From assembly GCA_035911095.1 (NCBI GenBank), contig JAMHWF010000044.1, positions 216,157 to 280,156 on the forward strand: a stretch of 64,000 nt of DNA, written 5' to 3'. The notes beneath the pieces are model-generated. The model was not told the DNA's origin, ran no database searches, and saw only the letters and a program-made list of their open reading frames with translations. Numbering within the stretch: the first letter of the stretch is position 1; each line of letters opens with the position of its first letter. This document shows positions 45,766 through 54,396 of this stretch, piece by piece. The DNA comes from JAMHWF01 sp035911095. GTDB lineage: Bacteria > Pseudomonadota > Gammaproteobacteria > Burkholderiales > Burkholderiaceae_C. A program made the position numbers and the translations under genes.

Positions 45766-45781
45766 TGGCCCATGAACTGCG
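45766..45781 (+). promoter_or_regulatory. Sigma-54 (-24/-12) promoter of the BVMO operon
   Basis: TGGCCC-ATGAA-CTGCG: the invariant GG (45767-45768) and GC (45779-45780) are separated by exactly 10 bases, as in the consensus TGGCAC-N5-TTGCA. Transcription would start near 45792, about 105 nt before the BVMO ATG. Confidence 0.6.
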
Positions 45782-45898
45782 AAGAAGAGGGCAGCGACAC
45801 CGTCGCGAACCGCCTTCGGCAGGCGTGGCAGACGACCCCACACACGACCCCCGCACGCCGCCGGCCGGACAAGACCCACCGTTCCAGAAGGAGACCTC

Positions 45899-47545
45899 AT
45901 GAGCGCATCCCCCTCCACCGCCAATGGCGCGAAAACCCCGGCCGAGGCCGGCGTGATCGACGTCGCCGTCATCGGCGCCGGCGTCGCCGGCCTGTACCAG
46001 GTGTACCGCCTGCGTGAGCTCGGCTTCAGCGTGCAGGGCTTCGAGACCGGCTCCGGCGTCGGCGGCACCTGGTACTGGAACCGCTACCCCGGCGCGCGCT
46101 TTGACTCCGAGGCCGAGATCTACCAGTACTGGTTTTCGAAGGAGCTGTTCGAGTCCTGGAAGCCGAGCGAGCGCTTTCCCGCCCAGCCCGAGACCGAGCG
46201 CTGGCTCAACTTCGTGGCCGACCGCTTCGACCTGCGCAAGCACTTCCGCTTCAACACCCGCGTCGACACGGCGCGCTACGACGAAGCCCGCCAGCGCTGG
46301 GCGATCACGACCGACCAGGGCGACACGGTCGAAGCGCGCTTCCTGGTGACCTGCTGCGGCATGCTCTCGGCCCCGCTGGAGTCGAGCTTCCCCGGCCAGG
46401 CCAGCTTCAAGGGCCGGCTCTTCCACACCGCCCGCTGGCCGAAGGAGCCGATCGACCTGGCGGGCAAGCGCGTCGGCGTCGTCGGCACGGGTGCCACCGG
46501 TATCCAGGTGATCCAGACCATCGCGCCGAAAGTCGGCCACCTGAAGGTCTTCCTGCGCACGCCGCAGTACATCATCCCGATGCGCAACCCGAAGCTCAGC
46601 GACGCCGACTGGGCGGCGCAGGTCGCGCGCTTCGACTACCTGAAGGAGCGCCTGCCGCGCACCTTCTCGGGCTTCGAGTACGACTTCGACAACGGCGCCT
46701 GGGCCGAGCAGACGCCCGAGCAGCGCCGCGCGGTGCTCGAGCGCATCTGGAACGACGGCTCGCTCGCGCTCTGGCTCGCCTCGTACTCGGAGATGTTCTT
46801 CGACGAGAAGGTCAACCAGGAGATCTCGGAGTTCGTGCGCGGCAAGATGCGCGAGCGCCTGAAGGACCCGGTGCTGTGCGAGAAGCTGATCCCGACGACC
46901 TACGGCTTCGGCACCCATCGCGTGCCGCTCGAGACGAACTACCTCGAGGCCTATCACCGGCCGAACGTCGAGATCGTCGACGTGAAGGCATCGCCGATCG
47001 AGCGTGTCGTGCCCGAGGGCGTGCAGACGGCCGACGGCACCGTGCATGAGCTCGACGTGCTGGTCCTCGCCACCGGCTTCGACGCCGGCAGCGGCGCGCT
47101 GACCCGCATCGACATCCGCGGCCGCGACAACCGCTCGCTGAAGGAGGAATGGGGCCAGGAGATCCGCACCGCGATGGGCCTGCAGGTGCACGGCTATCCG
47201 AACCTCTTCACCACCGGCGCGCCGCTCGCGCCGTCGGCGGCGCTGTGCAACATGACCACCTGCCTGCAGCAGCAGGTCAACTGGATCACCGACTGCCTGG
47301 TCCACCTGCGCGCCGAGGGCCGCGGCGTGATCGAGGCGACCAAGGCCTTCCAGGACGCCTGGGTGCGCCACCACGACGAGACGGCCGACGCGACCCTGGT
47401 CACCAAGACCTACTCGTGGTACATGGGCTCGAACGTCGAAGGCAAGCCGCGCCGCCTGCTGTCGTACATCGGCGGCGTCGGCAACTATCGCCAGCGTTGC
47501 GAAGACGTCGCGACCGGCGGCTACCAGGGCTTCTCGATCGCCTGA
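45899..47545 (+). CDS. Flavoprotein Baeyer-Villiger monooxygenase (cyclohexanone monooxygenase family)
   Basis: FAD/NADPH enzyme converting ketones to esters or lactones. 548 residues with FAD motif VIGAGVAGLY (residues 24-33) and GVGGTWYWNRYPGARFDSEA, typical of cyclohexanone/steroid/acetone-type BVMOs. The BVMO fingerprint appears as FKGRLFHTARWPKE (about 169-182), and the NADPH motif is VGVVGTGATGIQ. A late motif reads VLATGFDAGSG. A strong ribosome binding site (AAGGAGA) precedes the ATG. First gene of an operon with an alpha/beta hydrolase. The sequence alone does not separate linear from cyclic ketone substrates. Confidence 0.93.
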   Translation: MSASPSTANGAKTPAEAGVIDVAVIGAGVAGLYQVYRLRELGFSVQGFETGSGVGGTWYWNRYPGARFDSEAEIYQYWFSKELFESWKPSERFPAQPETERWLNFVADRFDLRKHFRFNTRVDTARYDEARQRWAITTDQGDTVEARFLVTCCGMLSAPLESSFPGQASFKGRLFHTARWPKEPIDLAGKRVGVVGTGATGIQVIQTIAPKVGHLKVFLRTPQYIIPMRNPKLSDADWAAQVARFDYLKERLPRTFSGFEYDFDNGAWAEQTPEQRRAVLERIWNDGSLALWLASYSEMFFDEKVNQEISEFVRGKMRERLKDPVLCEKLIPTTYGFGTHRVPLETNYLEAYHRPNVEIVDVKASPIERVVPEGVQTADGTVHELDVLVLATGFDAGSGALTRIDIRGRDNRSLKEEWGQEIRTAMGLQVHGYPNLFTTGAPLAPSAALCNMTTCLQQQVNWITDCLVHLRAEGRGVIEATKAFQDAWVRHHDETADATLVTKTYSWYMGSNVEGKPRRLLSYIGGVGNYRQRCEDVATGGYQGFSIA

Positions 47546-47576
47546 GCCGCGGCCAACCGACAGGAGGAGACATCCA

Positions 47577-48620
47577 ATGATTGCCAACCCCTACTACGGC
47601 CAGGAGGGCCACGGGCCCTACGAGCTGATCGACATCGGCCGCCTCGAGCTCGAGGAAGGCGGCGTGCTGCCGAGCGTCGAGCTGGCGGTCGCACAGCACG
47701 GCAAGCTGAACGCGGCGAAGGACAACGCGATCCTGGTGCCGACCTGGTACTCCGGCACCAGCAAGATCATGGAGCAGGTCTACATCGGGCCCGGGCGCGC
47801 GCTCGACCCGGAGAAGTACTTCATCGTCGTCGTCAACCAGATCGGCAACGGGCTCTCGACCTCGCCGCACAGCTCGGAGGACCCGGTGGCGTTCCCGCGG
47901 GTGCGCATCGGCGACGACGTGCGCGCCCAGCACCGGCTGCTGACCGAGCGCCTCGGCATCGACCGGCTGGCCCTCGTGGTCGGCGGCTCGATGGGGGCGC
48001 AGCAGACCTACGAGTGGGCGGTGCGCTACCCCGACCTGGTCCGCCGCGCCGCGCCGATCGCCGGCACCGCGAAGAACACCGAGCACGACTTCGTCTTCAC
48101 CGAGACGCTCGTCGAGGCGATCACCACCGACCCGGGCTTCGCCGGCGGGCGCTACCGCTCGTCGGCCGAGGTCGCGGCCGGGCTCAAGCGCCACGCCAGG
48201 ATGTGGACGGTGATGGGCTGGAGCACCGAGTTCTTCCAGCAGGGGCGCCACCGCGAGCTGGGCTTTGCCGACATGCAGGCCTTCGTCGACGGCTTCATGA
48301 CCGGCTACTTCGCGCCGATGAACCCCAACGACCTGCTCGCGATGGCCTGGAAGTGGCAGCGCGCCGACGTCTCCCGCCACACCGGCGGCGACCTCGCGGC
48401 GGCGCTGGGGCGCATCCGCGCGAAGACCTTCGTGATGCCGATCAGCCATGACATGTTCTTCCCGCCGGCGGACGCGCAGCGCGAAGCAAAGCTGATCCCG
48501 GGCGCCGAGTTCCGGCCGATCGAGAGCATCGACGGCCACCTCGCGCTGTTCGGGACCGACGCGAAGGCGATCGAGCAGCTCGACGCCAACCTGAAGGCGC
48601 TGCTGGCGCTCGACGCCTGA
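47577..48620 (+). CDS. Alpha/beta hydrolase of the MetX-like group, likely ester hydrolase in ketone catabolism
   Basis: 347 residues, homoserine O-acetyltransferase-like alpha/beta fold. Nucleophile Ser is in VVGGSMGAQQTYEWA (about residue 138), oxyanion/N-terminal motif VPTWYSGTS, and the catalytic His probably in ESIDGHLALFG (about 321), with an Asp nearby in ISHDMFFPP. It follows the BVMO by 31 bp with its own GGAGGAG site, so it is co-transcribed. Hydrolysis of the ester made by the BVMO is the economical reading. True MetX activity (homoserine acetylation) is less likely from the context. Confidence 0.83.
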   Translation: MIANPYYGQEGHGPYELIDIGRLELEEGGVLPSVELAVAQHGKLNAAKDNAILVPTWYSGTSKIMEQVYIGPGRALDPEKYFIVVVNQIGNGLSTSPHSSEDPVAFPRVRIGDDVRAQHRLLTERLGIDRLALVVGGSMGAQQTYEWAVRYPDLVRRAAPIAGTAKNTEHDFVFTETLVEAITTDPGFAGGRYRSSAEVAAGLKRHARMWTVMGWSTEFFQQGRHRELGFADMQAFVDGFMTGYFAPMNPNDLLAMAWKWQRADVSRHTGGDLAAALGRIRAKTFVMPISHDMFFPPADAQREAKLIPGAEFRPIESIDGHLALFGTDAKAIEQLDANLKALLALDA

Positions 48621-48660
48621 GCGGCCGGCTTCCGGCTCATTGCTGAAGGTTCACCGCTGA

Positions 48661-48682
48661 GGGCCCGGCGCAAGCCGGGCCC
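48661..48682 (+). terminator. Strong GC hairpin after the hydrolase gene
   Basis: GGGCCCGGC(48661-48669)-GCAA-GCCGGGCCC(48674-48682): a perfect 9-bp stem with a GNRA-type tetraloop, 40 bp after the stop codon. No T-run follows, so it may attenuate or stabilise the upstream message rather than terminate cleanly. Confidence 0.45.
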
Positions 48683-48779
48683 GGCTGCGCCCTGCGCTCC
48701 GCGCGTCCTGAGGGCCGTGCGGCATGCACTGCCGTGCGCGCAGGCCGCGGCACGAAGACGAACACGAGAGGAGACCGCC

Positions 48780-49700
48780 TTGATCGATCCTGCACGCGCC
48801 GCTTGCGGCCGGGCGCGCCGCGCGCTGCGCCGCCCGCACCTGATCACCCTGGCCGCGCTGCTGGCGGCTGCCTTCGCCGGGCCCGCCCGCGCGCTCGACA
48901 ACGACGCCGACGACTACATCGCCTTGCCGGCCGGCACCAACCTCGGGCTGCTCTACCTGCAGCACGCCAAGCGCGACCGGGTCATCGCGGGCGGCGAACG
49001 CGTCGGCGATGGGGACCTGACCTCCGACGTGGGCATCCTGCGCCTGGTGCGCTACCTCAAGCTCGGCCCCTTCGTCGCCAACCCGCAGCTGCTGCTGCCC
49101 TTCGGGCGCCTGAAGGGCAGCGGGGCGCTCGGGGGCCTCGGCGACACCGACGGCGTCGGCGACCTGATCCTGATGTCGGCCCTCTGGCTGGTCAACGAGC
49201 CGGCGGAAGGGCGCTACTTCGGCATCACGCCCGGGGTCTACGTGCCGGTGGGCAGCTACGACCGCAACCGCGCGCTGAACCTGGGTGAGAACCGCTGGCG
49301 GTACCTGCTGCAGGCGGGCTGGGTGACGCCGCTCGGCGACCCCAGGCTCAGCCTGCAGCTCAGCGGCGACGCGACCTTCTTCGGCCGCAACGACGATGCC
49401 GGGGCCACGGGACGCTCGCTGTCGCAGCGGCCGCTGTACCAGCTGCAGGCTTGGGTGCGCTACCAGGTGACCCCTTCGCTCGACCTGCGCATCGGCACCT
49501 CGCACTTCACCGGCGGCCAGACCAAGCTCGACGGCGTCGAGAACGACGACCGCATCCGCAGCACCAACCTCAAGGCGGGCGTCGCCTGGGGCTTCGCCCC
49601 GGGCTGGAACCTGACCGCGCTCGTCGGGCGCGACGTGTCGGTCCATAACGGCCTGCAGGAGTCGAGCCGGATCAACCTGCGGCTGCTCAAGGCGTTCTGA
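48780..49700 (+). CDS. Outer-membrane channel of the MetA-pathway (phenol degradation) family
   Basis: 306-residue predicted outer-membrane beta-barrel. I chose a TTG start at 48780 because AGGAGA precedes it by six bases and it directly begins a signal sequence that ends GPARA before LDNDADDY. The mature protein has alternating barrel strands (GTNLGLLYLQHAKRD, GVYVPVGSYDRNRALNLGEN, RYQVTPSLDLRIGTSHF, AGVAWGFAPGWNLTALVG) and a C-terminal aromatic residue (LRLLKAF). The family is linked to uptake of aromatic and other hydrophobic compounds. Same strand as the BVMO and hydrolase, 159 bp behind, so it probably serves uptake of their ketone substrate. Confidence 0.8.
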   Translation: MIDPARAACGRARRALRRPHLITLAALLAAAFAGPARALDNDADDYIALPAGTNLGLLYLQHAKRDRVIAGGERVGDGDLTSDVGILRLVRYLKLGPFVANPQLLLPFGRLKGSGALGGLGDTDGVGDLILMSALWLVNEPAEGRYFGITPGVYVPVGSYDRNRALNLGENRWRYLLQAGWVTPLGDPRLSLQLSGDATFFGRNDDAGATGRSLSQRPLYQLQAWVRYQVTPSLDLRIGTSHFTGGQTKLDGVENDDRIRSTNLKAGVAWGFAPGWNLTALVGRDVSVHNGLQESSRINLRLLKAF

Positions 49701-49739
49701 GCAGCCACAGGCCCGGCAGGGGGGCCGGTGGGGGGCGGG

Positions 49740-49779
49740 GGGTCATCGATCCGTCACGCCCGCTCCACCACCGTGTCAT
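49740..49779 (+). promoter_or_regulatory. Pho-box-like 11-bp phased repeats upstream of phoX
   Basis: Four 7-mers at exact 11-bp steps: GGGTCAT (49740), CCGTCAC (49751), GCTCCAC (49762) and GTGTCAT (49773), each separated by 4 bases. The PhoB consensus is CTGTCAT-N4-CTGTCAY with the same 7+4 geometry. Three of the four units keep GTCA, and the third is degenerate. Ends 86 bp before the phoX ATG. Confidence 0.55.
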
Positions 49780-49865
49780 CGGCCGTGGCGAGGCTCGAGG
49801 GGTCTGTTGCCGGGGCGCTCGCGCCCCGGTGATGCCCGATCGACCCTCAACGCCCAGCCAGCCAG

Positions 49866-51857
49866 ATGCCAGCTCCGGACCTCGACGACATCCCCACCAA
49901 TCCCTCCACCAACCGCCACTTCAACGAGGTCGTGATCGCCGCGCGCTCGCGGCGCGGCTTCCTCAAGTTCGGCCTCGGCGTCGGCGCCGTCGGCTTCCTC
50001 GGTGCCGGCCTCGCCGCCTGCGGCAGCAGCGACAACGACGACAACCCGGGCGGCCGCGAGGCACCGCTCGGCTTCACCGCGGTGGCCGCGAATTCGCTCG
50101 ACACGATCACCGTGCCCGCCGGCTACCGGCACGCGGTGTTCTGCCGCTGGGGCGACCCGCTGGTCAGCGCCGCTGCCGCGTGGAAGCCCGACGCGAGCAA
50201 CACCGCCGCCGAGCAGGCGCTGCAGTTCGGCGACAACCACGACGGCATGCACTTCTTCCCGCTGCGCGATGGCGACAGCGGCGAGGGCCTGCTCGTGATG
50301 AACCACGAGTACCTGAACCCCGAGTTCTTCTACACGGCCGACGTGCAGTCCGGCGCCACGCCCTGGTCGCTCGAGCAGGCGCGCAAGGGCCAGCATGCGC
50401 ACGGCGTCTCGGTGGCGCATGTGCGGCTGGTCGGCGGCAGCTGGCAGGTGGTGATCCCGTCGAGCTACAACCGCCGCCTGCACGGGAACTCGCCGATGTC
50501 GATCACCGGCCCGGTCAAGGGCCATCCGCTGCTGAGGACGGGCGACGACCCCTCGGGCGAACTCTCGCTGGGCACGCTCAACAACTGCGGCAACGGCTGG
50601 ACCGAGTGGGGCACCTATCTCACCTGCGAAGAGAACTTCAACGGCTACTTCGGCACCACCGGCGCCACCGACACGCGCAGCGACGCGATGAAGCGCTACG
50701 GCCTGCCGGCGCCCGGCGTCGAGGGCTACCGGTGGTTCGAGGTCGACCCGCGCTTCGACTACACGACCGAGCCCAACGAGGCCAACCGCTTCGGCTGGAT
50801 CGTCGAGATCGACCCCTTCGACCCCTCGTCGACGCCGAAGAAGCGCACCGCGCTCGGCCGTTTCAAGCACGAGAACGCGGCCCAGACCCGCGCGAACGAC
50901 AACCGCGTCGTCGTCTACCTCGGTGACGACCAGGCCAACGACTACATCTACAAGTTCGTCTCCGACGGGCGCTATGACGCCGCGACGCCGGCGCTGAACC
51001 GCAACCTGCTCGAGACCGGCACGCTCTACGTCGCCCGCTTCAACGCAGACCCGGCGACCGCCGCCGACATGACCGGCACCGGCGAGTGGATCCCGCTGCT
51101 GCTCGCCACGCCGGCGCTGGCCGGCGGCACGCTGGGCGACCTGTTCGGCGACATCGGCACGCTGCTGGTGAACACCCGGCTGGCGGCCGATGCGGTGGGC
51201 GCGACCCCGATGGACCGGCCGGAGTGGATCACCACCCACCCCGAGACGCGCGAACCCTATGTGACTCTGACGAACAACAGCGGCCGCACGACGACCGACG
51301 CCGCGAACCCGCGTGCCGCCAACATCTACGGCCAGATCGTCCACTGGCGCGAAGCCGGCGGCGACCCGGCCGCGCTGAGCTTCGAGTGGGACCTGTTCGT
51401 GCTGGCCGGCAACCCGGCGCACCCGGAAGGCGGCCTCTACGCCGGATCGGACAACATCAACGCCGACAACCTGTTCAACAGCCCCGACGGCCTGGCCTTC
51501 GACCCGGACGGCCGGCTGTGGATCCAGACCGACGGCAACTTCTCCAACACCGGCAACTACGCCGGCATGGGCAACAACCAGATGCTGGTGGCCGACCCCT
51601 CGACCGGCGAGATCCGCCGCTTCCTGGTCGGCCCTTCGGGCTGCGAGATCACCGGCATCACCTTCACGCCGGACCAGAAGTACGTCTTCGTCAACGTGCA
51701 GCACCCGGGCGAGTACGGCAGCCACCCGAACGCGCCCGAGGTCGAGCCGGCGGTCGATGCGCTGGCCTTCTCGAAGTGGCCCGATGCTGCAGGCGGGCGG
51801 CCGCGCTCGGCCACGGTCGTGGTCTGGAAGGAAGACGGCGGCAAGGTCGGCACCTGA
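49866..51857 (+). CDS. phoX: PhoX-type alkaline phosphatase (DUF839), Tat-exported
   Basis: Periplasmic calcium/iron phosphatase that releases phosphate from organic esters. 663 residues with a twin-arginine signal SRRGFLKFGLGVGAVGFLGA (residues 28-47). PhoX landmarks are FGDNHDGMHFFP, LLVMNHEYLNPEFF, CGNGWTEWGTYLTCEENFNG, VYLGDDQANDYIYKFVSDG, NLFNSPDGLAFDPDGRLWIQ and the terminal region ATVVVWKEDGGKVGT. ATG 49866 places the Tat motif near the N-terminus. Monocistronic; Pho-box-like repeats upstream suggest PhoB control. Confidence 0.93.
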   Translation: MPAPDLDDIPTNPSTNRHFNEVVIAARSRRGFLKFGLGVGAVGFLGAGLAACGSSDNDDNPGGREAPLGFTAVAANSLDTITVPAGYRHAVFCRWGDPLVSAAAAWKPDASNTAAEQALQFGDNHDGMHFFPLRDGDSGEGLLVMNHEYLNPEFFYTADVQSGATPWSLEQARKGQHAHGVSVAHVRLVGGSWQVVIPSSYNRRLHGNSPMSITGPVKGHPLLRTGDDPSGELSLGTLNNCGNGWTEWGTYLTCEENFNGYFGTTGATDTRSDAMKRYGLPAPGVEGYRWFEVDPRFDYTTEPNEANRFGWIVEIDPFDPSSTPKKRTALGRFKHENAAQTRANDNRVVVYLGDDQANDYIYKFVSDGRYDAATPALNRNLLETGTLYVARFNADPATAADMTGTGEWIPLLLATPALAGGTLGDLFGDIGTLLVNTRLAADAVGATPMDRPEWITTHPETREPYVTLTNNSGRTTTDAANPRAANIYGQIVHWREAGGDPAALSFEWDLFVLAGNPAHPEGGLYAGSDNINADNLFNSPDGLAFDPDGRLWIQTDGNFSNTGNYAGMGNNQMLVADPSTGEIRRFLVGPSGCEITGITFTPDQKYVFVNVQHPGEYGSHPNAPEVEPAVDALAFSKWPDAAGGRPRSATVVVWKEDGGKVGT

Positions 51858-51979
51858 GGCAGCGCGGGGGTCGGTTGGGCCGGGGCGGCAGGGGAGGCAC
51901 AGGCGCATACTGTCCGGCGCCTCCCCGCGCCGGGCCGAGCGCCGTCGCCGCGGGATCACTCACCGACCAGCGACCGCCC

Positions 51980-52378
51980 ATGCCTCTCGTCACCGCCACC
52001 TCTGCCGGCGCACCGTACGCCGTCACCTTCCGCGACGGCCGCGGCCATGAATGGCATGCCGACGAGGCACCCGATCACGGCGGCGCCGACGTCGGCCCGA
52101 ACCCGCACGAGCTGCTGCTGTCGAGCCTGGGCGCCTGCACCGCGATCACCTTGCGCATGTACGCCGGGCGCAAGGGCTGGCCGCTGGAGAAGGTCGAGGT
52201 CGAGGTCGGCATCGGGCCGGCCGATGCCGCGCACCCCGGCACGGTGCTGACGCGGGTGATCCGCGTCGAGGGCGCGCTCGACGACGAGCAGCGCGGGCGC
52301 CTGCTGCAGATCGCCAATGCCTGCCCGCTGCACAAGCTGCTGAGCGGGCCGATCCGCATCGACTCCAGCCTCGGCTGA
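51980..52378 (+). CDS. OsmC-family peroxide-reducing protein
   Basis: 132-residue OsmC/Ohr superfamily protein. The two redox cysteines are in SSLGACTAITLRMYAG and IANACPLHKLL, and NPHELLLSSLGAC is the family signature. These thiol peroxidases reduce organic hydroperoxides with dihydrolipoyl or similar donors. ATG 51980 gives the standard short N-terminus. Stand-alone gene 122 bp after phoX, convergent with the ketosynthase operon. Confidence 0.9.
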   Translation: MPLVTATSAGAPYAVTFRDGRGHEWHADEAPDHGGADVGPNPHELLLSSLGACTAITLRMYAGRKGWPLEKVEVEVGIGPADAAHPGTVLTRVIRVEGALDDEQRGRLLQIANACPLHKLLSGPIRIDSSLG

Positions 52379-52439
52379 CCGCGCTCGCCGATTCGCGTCG
52401 CTGGGCCCGCGGCCCGCACGACGCGCCGCGCGCAGCCGC

Positions 52440-54347
52440 TCAGGCCGTCGAGGAAGGGCCGATCCAGCACCAGGTCGAGCGCAGCGCGGGCCGCTCGTCG
52501 ACCCAGCCGAGCAGCACACCCTCACGCCAGCGCGGCGCGTACAGCCGCAGCAGGGCCGCCGCCTCGCGGTGCGACAGCACCAGTGCGTCGCCTTGCCAGC
52601 GCAGCGCCGCGGCGAGCGCCGCCAGCCCGACCGCGGGCTGGCTCTGCAGGAAGGCGAAGGGCATCGGCAGCTCGCCGGCGCGCAGCGAGGCGAGCGCGGC
52701 GTCGAGCGGCGGCGTCGGGCCGTTGGCGCTGCACAACCGCAGGCAGGCGCCGGCCGGCAGCGTGGCGAGGCCCGCGGCATCGAGGCAGCCGAAGGCGCCC
52801 CAGAGCGCGAGTTCGGCCCAGCGGCCGAGCCGCCGCGGGCGGCCGCCGAGCCGCGCGGCCAGGGCCTCGCGCCAGCCCTCGGGCGGCGGGTTGCCGGCGA
52901 AGCGCAGCACCTGGGCTTGCGCCGGCAGCCGCGCGGGCAGGGCGGCGAGGGCCTGTGCGAGGTCGCGGTCGAGGTCGTGCTGGAGATCGCGGTCGAAGTC
53001 AGCGTCGCCGGGCGCCGCGGTCGCGCCGCGGTCCGAGCCGGGACTGTCCGCAGGCATCGCCGCCGCCGCGATCAAGCCAGCCGCATCGGCCGGGCGAGTC
53101 GGTGCAGGGTCGCGCGGCGGCTCACTCCCGGCGCGATCGACCGGCACCGCCTCGCCGGAGGGATCGAGCACCACCACCGCGTGACCGCCCCCGAAGCCGA
53201 CCCCCAGCGCGAGCAGCCGTCCACGCGGGCCGGTCGCGCTCGACGGCTCGCCGAGGATCGGGGCATTCACCGGCGAGGCAAGCCGGCGCGCGGCCTCGTC
53301 ACGCTCGATCGCCGCCGTCGCGAGCGCGATCTCCAGCGCGCCGCTCGCGCCCTGGGTGTGGCCGAGCCGTGCCTTCGGGTCGAGCCAGGCGGGCGGCGTC
53401 GCGCGCCCGCCGAACAGCGCCTCGAGCACCTCCGCCTCGGCCCGGTCGTTCGGGTCCGCCCCGTCGCCGCTGACGCGGTGGCGCTTGACCCAGGCGACGT
53501 CGGCGGCCCCGATGCCTGCCTGGCCGAACGCGTCGCCCACCGCGGCGGCCAGCGCCTCGGGGTTCGTCGCAGCCGGGTCGCGGCCGTCGATCCGCTGCGA
53601 GACGCCGGCCACGCGCCACCGCGCCGGCGTGCGAGCCAGGCGCAGCGCGGCGACCGCCTCGCCGAGCACGAGGCCGCGGGCGCCGGGCGAAGCGGCCGCC
53701 GGCTCGGCGTCCGGCGCCACCGGCTGCACGAGCTGCATCGCCGCGAAGCCGCCGACGCTGAACGCGTTCGGGCATTCGAGCCCGAGCACGAGGGCGCCGG
53801 CCAGCGCCGGGTCCTGCAGCAGCTCGCAGGCGAACGCGACGGCGCCGTAGGCCGAGGTGCAGGCGTTGGCGACGGTGTAGACCGGCCCGTCGAGGCCGAG
53901 CGCTTCGCGCGCCAGGCGCTCGGCGAAGTGCAGGCCGTCGGCCTCGCGCGTGCCGCCGCGCTCGAGGCGGCCGATGTCGAACGAGGACGAGGCGACGATC
54001 AGCGCGTCGCCGGGCCGGGCGCCCGCCTCGCGGCCGACGCGGCGGACGAGGTCGACGCACTGTTGCCACCAGGCGAGGTCGGCGGCGACCGCTGCCCGCG
54101 GATCGGCGCGCGCCTCACCCCGGGCCGGCGCGAGCCGGCGCTGCGGAAAGCGCTCGCCGCCGACCGCGAAGAGCGAGGGCGGCGCGGCCGGCGCGGCGAG
54201 GCCGTCGAGCGCGGAGGGCAGGTCGGGCCCGAGCGTGCAGGCGACGCCGCGACCCTGCAGGTAGACGGCGGCACGCGGCGCGCCCGTCGGCGCGGGCGGC
54301 GTCGGCTCGCCACCCGGGCCGGGCACGGCCGGTGCATCCGCGCTCAC
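52440..54347 (-). CDS. Two-domain beta-ketoacyl synthase of the resorcinol-type operon
   Basis: 635 residues. The N-terminal half is a complete KAS I/II-type ketosynthase: Cys163 in VANACTSAYGAV, His290 in WVKRHRVSGDGADPND (where most ketosynthases have HGTGT), and Lys325/His330 in KARLGHTQGASGALE. A glycine-rich GVGFGGGHAVVVL closes it near residue 400. A 60-residue Asp/Pro/Ala linker follows. The C-terminal 180 residues resemble the KS-like N-terminal domain seen in aryl-polyene and polyketide operons (LALWGAFGCLDAAGL, MPFAFLQSQPAVGLAALAAA), with no active-site Cys evident. GTG start at 54347. Last gene of the operon, 49 bp after the ACP. Confidence 0.85.
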   Translation of the reverse strand: MSADAPAVPGPGGEPTPPAPTGAPRAAVYLQGRGVACTLGPDLPSALDGLAAPAAPPSLFAVGGERFPQRRLAPARGEARADPRAAVAADLAWWQQCVDLVRRVGREAGARPGDALIVASSSFDIGRLERGGTREADGLHFAERLAREALGLDGPVYTVANACTSAYGAVAFACELLQDPALAGALVLGLECPNAFSVGGFAAMQLVQPVAPDAEPAAASPGARGLVLGEAVAALRLARTPARWRVAGVSQRIDGRDPAATNPEALAAAVGDAFGQAGIGAADVAWVKRHRVSGDGADPNDRAEAEVLEALFGGRATPPAWLDPKARLGHTQGASGALEIALATAAIERDEAARRLASPVNAPILGEPSSATGPRGRLLALGVGFGGGHAVVVLDPSGEAVPVDRAGSEPPRDPAPTRPADAAGLIAAAAMPADSPGSDRGATAAPGDADFDRDLQHDLDRDLAQALAALPARLPAQAQVLRFAGNPPPEGWREALAARLGGRPRRLGRWAELALWGAFGCLDAAGLATLPAGACLRLCSANGPTPPLDAALASLRAGELPMPFAFLQSQPAVGLAALAAALRWQGDALVLSHREAAALLRLYAPRWREGVLLGWVDERPALRSTWCWIGPSSTA

Positions 54348-54396
54348 CGGCGGGGCCGGCCGGCCGCGCTGGCCGCCGATGCCGCTGGCCGGGGTG

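Noticed and set aside
49810..49829. CCGGGGCG-CTCG-CGCCCCGG hairpin before phoX as a riboswitch or terminator
   Set aside because: A single GC stem without T-run or conserved aptamer sequence. Such stems are frequent by chance at this GC content.
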